A stretch of 64,000 nucleotides of DNA from Corallium rubrum (GCA_964035015.1 OZ035998.1:32128128-32192127); one strand, 5' to 3'. Shown: positions 11,075 through 22,702, numbered from the stretch's first letter. Made by a program: numbers and translations. Notes: generated from the sequence alone by a model not told the origin.

Positions 11075-11450
11075 GATAGACCACTGTACATCAATGTCAA
11101 ATCGAATCACCCACCATCGATCATCCGACACTTGCCTGCCGCCGAATTAACGACATATCATGCAATCAAGAAGCCTTTGACAAAGCCAAACCATGTTATG
11201 AGGAAGCCCTACAAGCTAGTGGTTACACTAACAAATTATCATACAGCAGCTCAAGCTGCCCAGAAACCGACAAAACAGAAACAGGAAAAGGAAGGTAATT
11301 TGGTACGTATAACCCACCGTTTAATAAACTTCCCGGAAAAAAATAAAACTTCACCAGATTTTTAACAAAAATAACATGAAGGTGAGCTACGGCTGCAACC
11401 AAAACATGGCCAGCATCGTAAGAAAGCACAACAACAAAGTCCTCAGTGCC
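11075..11450 (+). pseudogene. Penelope-like element, 3' part of reverse transcriptase ORF
   Basis: In successive frames the sequence gives [17 protein letters not shown], then [20 protein letters not shown], then NNMKVSYGCNQNMASIVRKH. These are the post-palm blocks that lie between the reverse transcriptase and the endonuclease in Penelope-like elements. Several small frameshifts (near 11150 and 11300-11370) make it a dead copy. Its frame is interrupted at 11452 by the TA-flanked element and resumes at 13204. Confidence 0.75.
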
Positions 11451-11452
11451 TA

Positions 11453-13203
11453 CACGCGTAAAAATCTCACAAGTTGTTACAGCATTGTTGCCTGAACAAT
11501 GCTGTAACAACTTGTTATCATATGTGAACAACATTGATAAATGAACAACATTGTTCATCATTGTTTCAACAAGTTGTTACAGCTTGATGAAACAACAACC
11601 GTTGTTCACGCATGTTGCAACAACCGAAGAACGTGTTGATACATCAACCATGTTCACCATTGTTGTAACAATGTTGTTCATCATTGTTATTTCATCATGT
11701 CATAACAACATGTTCCATCATGCATGAACAACGTTGTCGAATCAACAAGTTGTTTTTTCGTTGTTCCAACAGTCGTGAACAAGTTGTTCCTTCAACAACT
11801 TGTTACAGCATTGTCACTGTTCGTGAACAAACACGCGAGGAGACTATGGACCACGGTCACGTGAAGATCACGCGTAATCTCACGTGAGCATAGTTCATTT
11901 GAACTTTGCTCCTTGACGGAACAACAGCGGGCATCGTTGAAACGATGTGTTGAAACGGGTTTCCCACTGGTTTTTCCCTCGTTTTATTTTCCCTTTGCTG
12001 CACTGCCATTGGACTGAGGAATAGTCTTCTGTATGAACAAATCACTTGGTAAAACTTTGTCAAGATTAGACTGGCATACACTAAGTTTATCCATCTCAAA
12101 GAGGTAAGAATATAAATACATTATTAAATAACTTCAATGTTATTTTAGCTCGTTGGCATTGCTATAAATGCTATCATTAATTAATACATGTCCCTTCTCT
12201 CATTTTGTTTCCAGCTTAAAACCCAAGAGAAAGCAAAGAATTTTAGGTAAGTTTATTTGTTCGCACTGTTCAATACTGTCAGTAGAAATAGTAAATTTTT
12301 ATACGATACACAACTGCAAATTTAACTGTCAAAACGAGAAAAGACACTTTATACTTTGGAATATTAATGTTCTTCTGTCAAATATAGTTTATCGTTCCTC
12401 GTTTGTTTTTTTAGAAAGCACATGTGAACTGGAGTATATTAGCTTATTTACAAAAAGGTAAGATATGTTAAAAAGCCTCAAAAATGTTTACTAAAAATAT
12501 GTTTACGTTTTGTTTTCTTCCATCCGCGAAATTAGTCGGAATGCTGATCTTTTGGCTTTATTGAGGCAAAGGTGAAAGAATTTTTGTTTACACTATTTCA
12601 AAGCAGAAAGTTATTAACCTAAACCTTTGTTTTTCTTCTTAAATTTTTTATGTATAAACTATAGTTGTGGGAGTTAAATAATATCAATGAAAATGGAAAT
12701 GGAGAAGAACTGAAAGCGCCGCCAGAGAACCGGGGAAAACTGGAGGATACGTGAGACTTTGTATTCAAATTATAACTTCAATAAACGTTTTTTAAAAATT
12801 CATGGATGTGTTTGCGTGATATCTTCGTCTTCAATAATAGTGATATTAATATTTTTTGTGATTTTATAAGAAAATTAATAAGCGAGACAACCGGGGGGTG
12901 CACAAAAAAACAAGAATTTAACGGATAGATATCATATTGTAACATGTTGTTTTAACAACTTGTTCACAAATGTTAATTTATCATGCTGGAACAATGTTGT
13001 TGTATCATGCATGTAACATCATGTTGGAACAACTTGTTCACGTCTGTTGGTTCATCAGGCGTGAACAAGCATGTTGGAACATATGGTAAACAACTTGTTG
13101 ACAACATGTTCACGGCGAGCAGCACAACATTGTTCACGGCTGTCGAGAACAACTTGTTCACGTCTGTCAACAACCGTGAACAAGTTGTGCGTTTTTACGC
13201 GTG
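11453..13203. mobile_element. 1751-bp TA-flanked element, copy 1, with spliced mini-gene
   Basis: Inverted ends CACGCGTAAAAA/TTTTTACGCGTG are bounded by TA on both sides (11451-11452 and 13204-13205). Removing the element with one TA joins the Penelope reading frame (VLSA|YLDNT), which confirms the boundaries and the 2-bp duplication. Both subterminal zones (11465-11830 and 12945-13190) are packed with TTGTTC/GAACAA and AACAAGTTGTT palindromic motifs. The middle holds a five-exon ORF. A second copy lies at 36893-40941 in the opposite orientation. TA duplication suggests a Tc1/mariner-like or similar mechanism, but the end sequence does not match a family I know and no transposase is present. 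Confidence 0.85.
12033..12677 (+). CDS. Predicted spliced ORF (5 exons, 64 codons) in TA-flanked element
   Basis: Five short exons join in one frame: 12033-12103, 12215-12246, 12415-12457, 12536-12571 and 12665-12677. Every intron starts GT (GTAAGAAT, GTAAGTTT, GTAAGATA, GTGAAAGA) and ends AG after a T-rich tract. The phases are compatible throughout and a TAA ends the last exon, with AATAAA at 12780-12785. The product begins MNKSLGKTLSRL, has a basic PKRKQR patch and ends LLALLRQSCGS. An in-frame TGA lies 18 bases upstream of the ATG, although an earlier exon is possible. In the second copy all splice sites are kept but the ATG reads GTG. I do not recognise the protein; it could be a captured host gene fragment or an element protein. 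Confidence 0.5.
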
Positions 13204-13674
13204 TACTTGGATAACACACAAAACAACACATGCAACTGCAAGAAGAAAGAGCGATGTCCACTGGAAAATATCTGCCTATCATCAAGTCTTGTCTACAATG
13301 CACGCATCACTATAGATGAAAACACCCAAGGGAAGAATTACATAGGATTAACAGAAGGTACGTTTAAACAAAGATACACCCAGCCCAAGCATTCATTCAA
13401 ACACGAAAAACACGCTAACAACACCGAGCTTTCAAAGCACATATGGAAACTAAAGAACGGCAGAAAACAGCACAACATCAAGTGGTCAACAATCACCAAA
13501 GCTAAACCCTACAACAACATGAGATCCAAACGATGCAACCTATGTCTAGCAGAGAAGCTTTGTATCGTAAAAGCCAAAAGCGACAGCCTTCTAAACAAAA
13601 GAGACGAATTGATTTCTAAATGCCGACGCGAGAACAAATTCTACACTATGAACTACAAGAACGAAGTCACTTAA
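13204..13674 (+). CDS. Penelope-like element endonuclease region (GIY-YIG), C-terminal part
   Basis: The open frame contains the cysteine-rich linker CNCKKKERCPLENIC and then a GIY-YIG-type nuclease region. Visible blocks are the core NYIGLTEGTFKQRY, the conserved TELSKHIWKLK, NLCLAEKLCI and the terminal LLNKRDELISKCRRENKF. These are typical of endonuclease-positive Penelope-like retroelements, which use the domain to nick the target. The reading frame itself is intact to a TAA at 13672-13674. It is cut off from its reverse transcriptase by the TA-flanked element just upstream, and the upstream part is frameshifted, so it is not an active element. Confidence 0.88.
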   Translation, partial: YLDNTQNNTCNCKKKERCPLENICLSSSLVYNARITIDENTQGKNYIGLTEGTFKQRYTQPKHSFKHEKHANNTELSKHIWKLKNGRKQHNIKWSTITKAKPYNNMRSKRCNLCLAEKLCIVKAKSDSLLNKRDELISKCRRENKFYTMNYKNEVT

Positions 13675-14040
13675 GTTTATGAATACTGACATAAGAGGGC
13701 TAACCTATATCAGAAGGCTGGCAATATTTTTTATCCTGTATACATATATTTTTATCCTGTACATACCTTATATTTTATTTTATTTTATCTGCATATTTAT
13801 GCCAGTCAACATTTTACCCGTATTTTATCTGCATATTTTAACCTGTATATTATACAAACAATAGTAATTTGCATAACCATTATCTATATAACAAACTTTT
13901 AAAGCATCCTATATTTACTGTCTGAAGATCCTCCGAGTAACAGCAATTAAAGCTTTATGATTTTGAATATGTCTCACCTTTGATTTACTATATTACTTAT
14001 TATGGGATGGCTTAAGCTTTATTAGAACACTAGGAAGAAA
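13675..14040 (+). other. Probable 3' untranslated part of Penelope-like copy
   Basis: AT-rich tail with a degenerate TTTTATCCTGTATA direct repeat (13725-13860) and TCTGAAGATCCTCCGAG at about 13920. No gene. Confidence 0.45.
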
Positions 14041-14890
14041 AGTTTATATAGATATATGACTGATATAGTTATATCCAGATTTCATTATTTTTTTTTTGAA
14101 AAGGGAGAAAGAAGATAGCTGAAACGAAGGAAGAAAACACAAGAAAAAGAAGTAATTTAGAAAACTTAATAACAATGTTTTCTATCGGAAAATACTTCGA
14201 TAGGAACTGATTTTCAAAGCCAGGAAAGGATTTGGCAGTAGCTAAGAGTGGATTTAAAACTTGGTAAAGGATTATAAAGGAAAGGATTTTAGAAAAAAAG
14301 GAATTTAGAGAGGAACATGCATGCAGTTAAAAAGGAAAAAAAGGGCGTTGGAAGATAAGAATAGATTTGGGAAACTAGGAAGGGATTTTGGAAGAAAGGG
14401 GTTTATGAAGTAAAAAATTTAAGAAGGAAGGGAACACTTTCGAGAGGTGGAAGGAATTTGAATATCTAAGAAAAGGGGAAAGAAATTTGTAAGAAAGGAA
14501 TTTGGGGAGAAGCAATCTAAAAAGGAAAGAAGGGCGTTGAAAAGTAGGTATAGATCTGGTAAACCAGGCAGGGATTTCGGAACAAAGGGATTTATAAGAA
14601 GAAAATAATTTAAGAATGAAGGACTCTCGTAAGGTAGGAAGGGATTTGAGCGTCTAAGAAGGGATTTACAAGGGTAGGAACGATTAAAAATAAAAGAATT
14701 TCGGAAGAAAATATCTTAGGGTGGAACGAATTTAAAGAATAATTTAGGAACGTAGGAAGCTATACACGTAGAAAGAAATTTGAGAACCTGGGGAGGGATT
14801 AATTCAGTGTACCTAGCTAGGGAAAATCATTGAAAGAAAAGGGTTTTAAGAAGCTTGGAAACGATTGAAGAACCTATAGGAAGGCCGATC
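14041..14890 (+). repeat. Purine-rich degenerate tandem repeat
   Basis: About 850 bases with strong A+G bias on the plus strand, made of loosely repeated GGAAGGGATTTGGGAAG-like and AGGATTTTAGAAG-like words. Such asymmetry can form triplex DNA. No coding frame. Confidence 0.7.
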
Positions 14891-14907
14891 CTATTTAAAA
14901 TTGTATA

Positions 14908-16063
14908 CTAGAAATACATAAATGCAATAACCCCTCGCCCGCTTTTACAGCAACCCCCCTTGCGCTCTTTTTTATTGGAGGCCTGGAAATAGCTACTGTC
15001 GGAACGATGAAAATATAGTTTTAATTATGTCAGAATATTTGAAATAAAAAAAAACACTCTATTATTTTTTTGAAGAAAAATGCCACAAAGAACAAAGAAA
15101 AATTTAAGGATGATATTTTGTAAAATATATTGAGATGAAGAAAATTGCACGTTGCATCCAGGGTTTGAACTCGATCTCGTTCGCGTGCAAACCGATGATC
15201 GGTTACCACCACACTGCGGAAGCAGCTAAAATATTAGGGTTATTCTTTACAGTTCTTTCTTCCCATGTTTACAAAGAACATTGCTTGGTATCTAAAAATA
15301 TTTCCATTTTGAAAACTACTCAAACTGCCTGGCTGGCTGTCACGGCTATTTTAATTTATGGCATTTTAAATTTATTTAAACTAATATAACAAAAACAATT
15401 TTTCATTTCGAAATCTGAATTGCTGAAAATGTTTTCACATACATGTTAATAAATATTTTAACAGCATTTGTACGTTTTACAAAAGAAAAAATTCTCCATT
15501 TTTTATGCTAAATTATAAACAACCGCTAAGTCATATGTAGTTTTACAATAAGAAAACTATTTAAAAGGAAATAAGACGGCAGCCACAGGTAAAAAAAATA
15601 CAACGTAACGGGCATTGGCAAGAAAAAACATGCAATGGATATGATACGTACTTCAAGGACACAAAATATAAAACAAAATTAACAGTGATAGATGTAAACA
15701 GGGAAACTCGAACAGTTTTGCTACTAAGTGTTCGTGATTACTGAGAGCGACTGCTCTATATTTCTACCGTAGCTTAATCTTTTCGGCCTATATCTTCGTT
15801 GGTTTTCTATTTTGACTATAATTTCTTTTTCCTTCTTTCGTGTTTTGGTTTGACGGGTTTCCTTTAGTCAAGACTTTATATACGTAAACGTTGATTTGTT
15901 TCTGTTCTTTTCAATTTTTTGAAAAGCATGTACGTATCCCAAAAACTCCTTTCTCAAGTCTTTTTGTCAAGAATAATATTAGTTCAAATCTTTTTCAAAT
16001 CTTTTTTGTCAAGAACTATATTGTTTCCAGTGCCCAACAATCTTCACCGCGCGTGGTCCGCCC

Positions 16064-16125
<62 letters not shown>

Positions 16126-16160
16126 CACCCTCACCGGGCTCCGGGCCTTCGGCCCTTTTA
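14908..16160 (-). mobile_element. Helitron-like relative, third copy, truncated at one end
   Basis: The left boundary CTAGAAATACATAAATGC and the following CCCCTCGCCCGC block match the ends at 37147 and 38475. The right side ends in CACCCTCACCGGGCTCCGGG and GGCCTTCGGCCC, as in those copies, but stops short of their terminal CTCGGGGA. The interior differs. A tRNA-like B box (GAGTTCAAACCCTGG, minus strand, near 15165) and a (TA)n run at 16073-16121 are inside. It is read in the minus direction so that it ends in CTAG. Confidence 0.5.
16073..16121. repeat. (TA)n microsatellite
   Basis: About 24 TA units. Confidence 0.95.
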
Positions 16161-17130
16161 ATAAGAAAAGACAGCGATAAAGGTTTACGAGTAAAATTAC
16201 TAAAAAAATATCCTAGTTTTATATATACAATGTTGATGCAAATAGAAGTCATGAATTAAATTATATGGACAACAAGTATGGAATAAAAATTCATGCGAGT
16301 AGTTCAATAACAAGTTAATTATTAGAAGCTACAAGTTATAATTTTAAAAATATATTTACATAAAAATTTGAACTTAATCGAGTCCGACTGGGAGTTCAAA
16401 GACGCTTTTTTAAGTCTCTAATAAAATGCATTTCACTGTGCTAGACAGTCAAATTTTACTTTATAAACTGTTTTAACAACAATGACCCTTTTGTTGACAA
16501 CAACAATGATGTTTTGTTTTTATTAAGTCTATGACATTATAAGTTCTCCTCAACTCATTTTTCTCAAACACGACCAATTAATGGCGGCGCTCCAAAATAC
16601 AAACTTCGCACGTAAAATACAACTTTGTTTGGGGGAATTTCGAAATGAAACTTTGCACAATTATCAAGTAGCATAATATCTTTAGGATTATGCAGAAACA
16701 TTACCAACAAGATTTTCATCAGAGAACTACTTTAAAAAATAACAAATAACTTCAGCACATAACTTTTTAAAGTAAAATGTTAATAGTTAGAACATTTTAA
16801 AATCTCATGCACGAACATATTTGCTGAGTGTAATATTGTCTTTGTTTTACTTTATTTCTTATATTTTACTCACTGTATTGCATGTATCGTGTTTAATAGT
16901 TCTATATATTCTATTTCTTTCAATTAATCTATTTAATTTAATTCCTTTTTGTACTAATCTTAATTTAAAGAAACTCAATAATTCATGAGGAAAACACAAA
17001 GCAAATCAGTATTATGTCGGTGGTTTTATGAGCCTATATCAACTATCAAGCAGAAATTAAATCTTTTTAAAATTTATTTGAAAGAACACTTAAATGACAG
17101 AGTAACATCTTTTGCAGTTTTTCTGCTTCG

Positions 17131-17131
<1 letters not shown>
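16161..17131. other. Intergenic, nothing recognised
   Basis: AT-rich without a supported gene. Confidence 0.5.

Positions 17132-17197
<66 letters not shown>
17132..17197. repeat. (TA)n microsatellite
   Basis: About 32 TA units. Confidence 0.95.
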
Positions 17198-17202
<5 letters not shown>

Positions 17203-17592
17203 ATGTATGTATATAGTATACATATTGAGTTTGTAATACGCAAGTTTTAATTTGTTTAATAACATTTTGACGTTACACGTGTATAACGACTTATCGCAGA
17301 ATTGAAAAAATTACTACATGTTTGGTGTTATGGGAAAAACACCCACATGCTTCCTTCAAATTAGTTTGGTTTACTTTATTTATTCTTTTTTTATTAACAG
17401 AAATGCATGTAACCTCCGATAACTCATTATCAGCACATGTGAAGTCAAGATGTTTAATTTGGTTTATATCAAATTACAAACTGAAATATCTCAACAATGA
17501 AGCAAGGAAACAAAAAACTGCAAAAGATTACTTTATCATAAAAGATTACTTTGTCAATTCTTTCAAATAAGACCTAATTTTCGCTCCATATA
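17198..17592. other. Intergenic, nothing recognised
   Basis: One open frame (17322-17567) lacks a domain or codon bias; I do not call it a gene. Confidence 0.4.
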
Positions 17593-18236
17593 TTAAGGTT
17601 TACAGGGTCACTTCGGTAAAGCGCTCTCAATTCGTCAGAATTTATGCCACAAAAATAAAATAGATAAATGCATATGGTTAGAAATTAATTTGTAGAATAC
17701 AATGTTATATTTGATTTTGCGATAAACACAAACCAATAATATAGTTGTGAATTTTTTAAGTAAAACTATAGAGGGCTTCACTAGGGACTTTCAGTCAAGT
17801 ACAAAGCGTTCTATTTTGTTCAAATTTCTTTTTTGCAGTTCGATTCCGAGATAAATTTCCAGCAAAACGGTGTCAGCGGGTTTTATATGTCGAGTTTTGC
17901 TGATTTTATTGACGACCGAAGTTGAAAATGCTGTTCTTGACCAACATTTGAACAAAATAAGTCATAAAATCGAAACCAGGCAATAAAAAAACACGCTGAC
18001 ACGCCAACCATTTTGCTGGAAATTTATCTAGAAATCAAGCTGCGAAGAAAATTTTCGAACAATAAATTAAACGCTTTGTACTAATTGAGTCGCCCCGAGT
18101 AAACCCCTCTGATTTATTTAAAAAATTCGCAACCATTAGTGACTTGTATTTATCGCAAAATCAAATACAACGTATTCTACAAATTATTTTCGATATCTAT
18201 TTTATTTTTGTGGCATAAATTCTGACGAATCGAGTA
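17593..18236. mobile_element. TTAA-type foldback MITE, copy 1 (right end lost)
   Basis: Starts TTAAGGTTTACAGGGTCA. The two halves pair over about 250 bases: TATGCCACAAAAATAAAATA with the matching TATTTTATTTTTGTGGCATA, TTTGATTTTGCGATAAAC with its mirror, and the ACGGTGTCAGCG core. The right terminal motif has been lost near 18236. The complete copy is at 22270-22702. Confidence 0.75.
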
Positions 18237-18529
18237 GGGGCCAGTATGTAAAGTATCGGGTCATAGAAATAGATGTAAAACCTTGGGAAGAGTCGGTTTA
18301 AGGAAGGAGCTGAGAAGAGTTAGAAAGGAAGGTATTTAGGTTAGAAAGGTATTTAGGTTAGAAAGGAAGAGTGTTCCAAAATGAATAAAAAAATTATAAT
18401 GAAAAGAATTTTGGAATGATAAAGGAACACTTTTTTTTTGGATTATCGCGTGTTGATCAGCACGGAAACGCATTGAAGTTTGCTAGTCTATATTTTGGCA
18501 TAGCGTAAAACATGGACTGGACTATTTCT

Positions 18530-19060
18530 TGAACTATTATTTAAACAATTTTTGAACTATTTCTTGGATTATTTTTTGAACTAGTATTTAGCCTATTGTT
18601 GGATTATTTTTTGGTTTTGGACTATATTTGAACTATTTTTTAAACTATTATTTAGGCTTCTTTTGAACTATTTTGGATTATATAAATAAGTTTTGTGGAA
18701 ACACCACGTAAAATATTTATTTGCCGAAGCTTTCGGCCTGTTGACGCAGGCCTTCATCAGAGCAATAACCATATGAAGGCCTGAGTAAATAGGCCGAAGG
18801 CTGAGTAAATAAAAATTTTACGTGGTGTTTCCACAAAACTTATTTATATTACATTATCGCCATGAAAACTTTCAAAGAATTAAACTATTATTGAACTATT
18901 ATTTGGACTATTTTTAAATTATTTTTTGGGTTATTTTTGGACTATTTTGTGGCTATTTTTCGACTATTATTGAACTATTATTATTTTCGACTATGTTGGA
19001 TTATTTTTTTGATTATTTTTATTATTTTTGGACTATTTTAGACTACTTTGTGGACTATTT
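18530..19060. repeat. Degenerate GAACTATTTTTGGACTATT minisatellite
   Basis: Short units of 11-13 bases (GAACTATTATT, GGACTATTTTT, GGATTATTTTT) repeated many times, interrupted by the palindrome at 18681-18849. Confidence 0.8.
18681..18849. mobile_element. 169-bp palindromic MITE within minisatellite
   Basis: TATAAATAAGTTTTGTGG and ACACCACGTAAAAT at the left are mirrored by the right end. The centre holds smaller stems around CGAAGCTTTCGGCC and AGGCCTTCAT. The insertion splits the minisatellite. Confidence 0.75.
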
Positions 19061-20439
19061 TTTTACCAATTATTTGGTCTAAAAATAGGACAAAGCTCTA
19101 TGGATTCGGGCGACAAATCTACAGGCTCTACAAGCGGTCATGCATGGCTATTAGCCTATGTAAGTGCTGTACCCGGGTTAAATAATCTGATCCGAAAAAG
19201 ACAAACGTCTCCGCGGCTTGAACATTATTTTAAATATTTCCTTCTCTATTCAGTGGATTATTCCAGTCTATGTTTCACGCTGATCTTGCTTTGCACTTGA
19301 CGTCATGGCGGCTATGTTAGAGGAATATTAACAAAAAAATCTCATTACTGCAGCTATTATATTTGAAGTATGTTTTCCTCCAACATGACCGCCGTATCTT
19401 TGTCTCCTAAATCTCAAGGGGTTGATTGCAAATCGTCAATACCCTATATTGTTGTAGGGCAATAGCTGGTCTACTATCTGTGTAATAAACAGAGTAATCC
19501 ATGCATTGTGGAAATATGAAATTGACTTATAATAATCTCAAGTTGAACGGGATATTTGCTCATGCACGAGTGACCAAAGGTCCACACTCGAAATAAATTT
19601 CACATTTATTCTCACATCCCGATGATTCATGTATGTTACCTCTACCAGGTTTATGTTTTACCATTGTTTGTCTATTTGTCTGTCACCAGCATATCTAAAA
19701 AAGTATTCAACCGATTTTGATGTAACTTTGTGGAAAAGTTGGCCACAGACCAAAGATCATCCCATTACGTTTTGGTTGCACTTGGCCAAAAACGGGATGA
19801 TAATCTTGTAAAAATATGACCGCAGATTCTCCGTGTAGAATCACTTATTCTACACTTGATTGCCCTCATAATAGACATGTTTCATATAAGCCAAATCCAT
19901 ATAATGAGCCACTAAATATAGAGCGGAAAACACCGCCAGTCTATGCTAATATCCAAAATAGCCACCGCCACACGCAATCGTTTCGCTTCATTTAATCCAT
20001 TGTACTGATGGAATAAAATTTTATACAGTATATGTCCCTGACATATCACTAAAACATAACAACCGGTTGGAACCATCGAGGGTGGCGCCAAATGCTGCCA
20101 ACTGCTTGATATATTTACTAAAATAAATTGCAGTTGATGCGCAAACACTCTGCACGTGCGTCGTGCCCTCTTACCTCTTGGAGATAAGCCTCTCATGCAA
20201 CATACGTAACTCACGTTCTCTGACCAAAATAATTTTTTATCATGACTCACAAAAACTGTGGTAGATCACACTCACAAGTTTACTATAAGTCACGTTAAAA
20301 ATACTTACCAGTTTATCAGCAATATCCCCTGTCTCCGAAATGTTTTAGTGCAAAACTTTGTCGGAAATATAGAATTTAACGGCTATTAAACTGCAGGAAG
20401 ATATATCCCAATGGCCAATAATACGGCGGTTGAGCCGGA
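19061..20439. other. Intergenic; repeat fragments
   Basis: A block at 19640-19770 is an inverted relative of 49300-49405 and 51030-51140 (GTCTGTCAC, ACTTTGTGG, TTGGCCAC words). No gene supported; a possible exon at 19091-19159 is discussed among the rejected items. Confidence 0.4.
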
Positions 20440-21690
20440 TACCGCGGGTCTAAATACCCCTGAATAGTCTGTAGGTTTGTGCCATTTTGGAAACTTATAC
20501 CGTTAGATAGAGCGTTAAACTCTGTTCAACAAATGTGCATTAAAAAAATCGTAGAATAGCAACGGAGAAAAATCTTTTTGAACTGAGATGAGCGCCAAAT
20601 ATCAAATATCAAATGGCAATTATCAGGTCAAACCGTGACGCAATCATATTTAAACAGGTATCCGCCAGCTGATTCCCTGAATCGTCTGTAGGTTTGTGCC
20701 ATTCACGAAACTTGTACAGTTAGATAGAGCGTTAAATATTCTACCACATCTGTGAATTAGAAAAAATCGTATAGAATATAACCCTGAAAAATCGTAGTGT
20801 TTTAGTCAAATTCATTGCAGTTGAGCCACCGGATACCGCGTGTTTAAAGTATACCCCTGAATCGTCTGTAGGTTTGTGCCATTCACGAAACTTCTACAGT
20901 TCGATAGAACGTTAAATTCTGTATAACATATGTGATTAGAGAACATTGTATAGAATAACAACGGAGAAAAGGCTATTTGAACTGACATGAGCGCAAATAT
21001 CAAATTGCATTATTTACGCTATGTATTGGCCTACGGTCAAACGCGGTCATATTTAAAGTAAATCAATCGTCTGTAGGTTTGTGCCATTTGGGAAACTTGC
21101 ACGGTTAGATAGAGCGTTAAATTCTGTACAACATATGTGAATTAGTGAACATTGTATAGAATAACAACGGAGAAAAGGCTATTTGAACTGACATGAGCGC
21201 AAGTATCAAATTGCATTATTACGCTATTTACTTGGCGTGCGGTCAAACGCTGTCATATTTAAAGTAAATCTACCGTCTGTAGGTTTGTGCCATTTGGGAA
21301 ACTTGCACGGTTAGATAGAGCGTTAAATTCTGTACAACAGATGTGAATTAAAACTCAAATCGTTTAGCAAGGGAGAAAAATATATTTGAACTGAGATGAG
21401 CGCAAATATCAAATTGCATTATTACGCTATTTACTTGGCGTACGGTCGGACGCAGTCATATTTAAAGAAAATCAATCGTCTGTAGGTTTGTGCCATTTGG
21501 GAAACTTGTACGGTTAGATAGAGCGTTAAATTCTGTACAACATATGTGAATTAGAACAAATCGCATAGAATAGCAACGGGGAAAAATCTATTTGAACTGA
21601 AATGAGCGCAAATATCAAATTGCATTATTATGCTATCACTTGGCGTACGGTCAAACGCAATCATTTTAAAGTATCCCTGAATCGTACTAC
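20440..21690 (+). repeat. Satellite array, about six units of ~200 bp
   Basis: The anchor GTCTGTAGGTTTGTGCCATT recurs at 20467, 20684, 20864, 21069, 21275 and 21478, giving spacings of 217, 180, 205, 206 and 203 bases. Each unit also holds GGTTAGATAGAGCGTTAAAT and GAACTGA(G/C)ATGAGCGCAAAT. The right-hand units are the most alike, so they are likely the youngest. No coding role is visible. Confidence 0.92.
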
Positions 21691-22269
21691 TCCAATCATA
21701 CAGCATTGCAATTGACTTTCTTCGAAAATAATGTTGTTCTACGTCTCGCTCCGTAGTTCATACAACATGGCGAGGAAATATAAACAGTCACAAGTTTCTT
21801 CCCTTAGATTGTGATTGTTCTGCTAGGGCGGTGTTCTGATAGATTATACATAGAAATAAGTCTATTATTTCTATGGCCCAATATTGCCACCACAGGCCCA
21901 ACTTTCCGCAGGTAACACTTGCTTATATACTGTAATATATTTGTTTTAAAATCTCTTACCTTGGTACATTTGGTTCAGATGATTATATAATATAGAGTCA
22001 TACAGTTATTACAGTGTGCCTGAGTGCCTCTGAAAGTCTTATCATTAAAATTTTTAAAACATATGCTTCGAAGGCTAAAGAAACGATAGAAAATATCGCT
22101 ACATCAAAAGTAAACATACTCCACTCCTTCGCCGACGCCATCTTGCTTTTGCTCGCCTAAGCATTACGTCATTCATTGTTAACAAACCTAACAAACTTTC
22201 ACGCACGATAGCAATATATCTGCTGCGCAGATACAAAAATGGAAAGAATGCAAGATAAGTACGAGAGAG
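21691..22269. other. Intergenic, nothing firm
   Basis: On the minus strand CAAGATGGCGTCG near 22142 resembles a gene start followed by a GTATGT donor, but nothing downstream supports a gene. Confidence 0.35.
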
Positions 22270-22702
22270 TTAAGGTTTGCAGGGTCATTTCGGTAAAGCG
22301 CTCTCAATTCGCCAGAATTTATGCCACAAAATAAAATAGATATCGTTAGAAAGCTATTAATTTGTAGAATACAATGTTGTATTTGATTTTGCGATAACAC
22401 AAGCCAATAATAGTTGCAAATTTTTCAAGTAAAACCAGAGGGCTTCACGCATTTTTTTTGCCTGGTTTCGATTTCATATTATGACTTATTTTGACCAAAT
22501 GTTGGTGATGAGTCGAAGTGAAGCCATCTGGTTTTAATTAAAAAATTCACAACTATTATTGATTTGTGTTTATCGCAAAATTAAAGACAACATCGTAGTC
22601 TGCAAATTAATAGCTTTCTAACGATATCTATTTTATTTTTGTGGCATTAATTCTGACGACTTGAGAGCGCCTTACCGAAATGACCCTGCATGCAAACCTT
22701 AA
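22270..22702. mobile_element. TTAA-flanked foldback MITE, complete copy (piggyBac-type target)
   Basis: TTAA stands at both ends (22270-22273 and 22699-22702), with inverted ends GGTTTGCAGGGTCATTTCGG. The right end carries a 3-base change, and arms of about 180 bases pair around a short centre at 22446-22514. A TTAA duplication points to the piggyBac mechanism. No transposase. Confidence 0.82.

Noticed and set aside
15135..15235. Minus-strand tRNA-like sequence with B box
   Set aside because: The acceptor and D arms do not pair well; at most a decayed SINE head, noted under the Helitron-like relative.
19091..19159. Possible 69-bp exon (acceptor CTAAAAATAG, donor GTAAGT) with a TGSTSGHAW motif recalling glucose-6-phosphatase
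   Set aside because: Only a few residues resemble the family, the upstream sequence is minisatellite, and no neighbouring exon was found.
22060..22142. Minus-strand CAAGATGGCGTCGGCG gene-start-like sequence with GTATGT donor
   Set aside because: Similar CCATCTTG contexts occur at MITE ends here (for example 53840), and no following exon was found.
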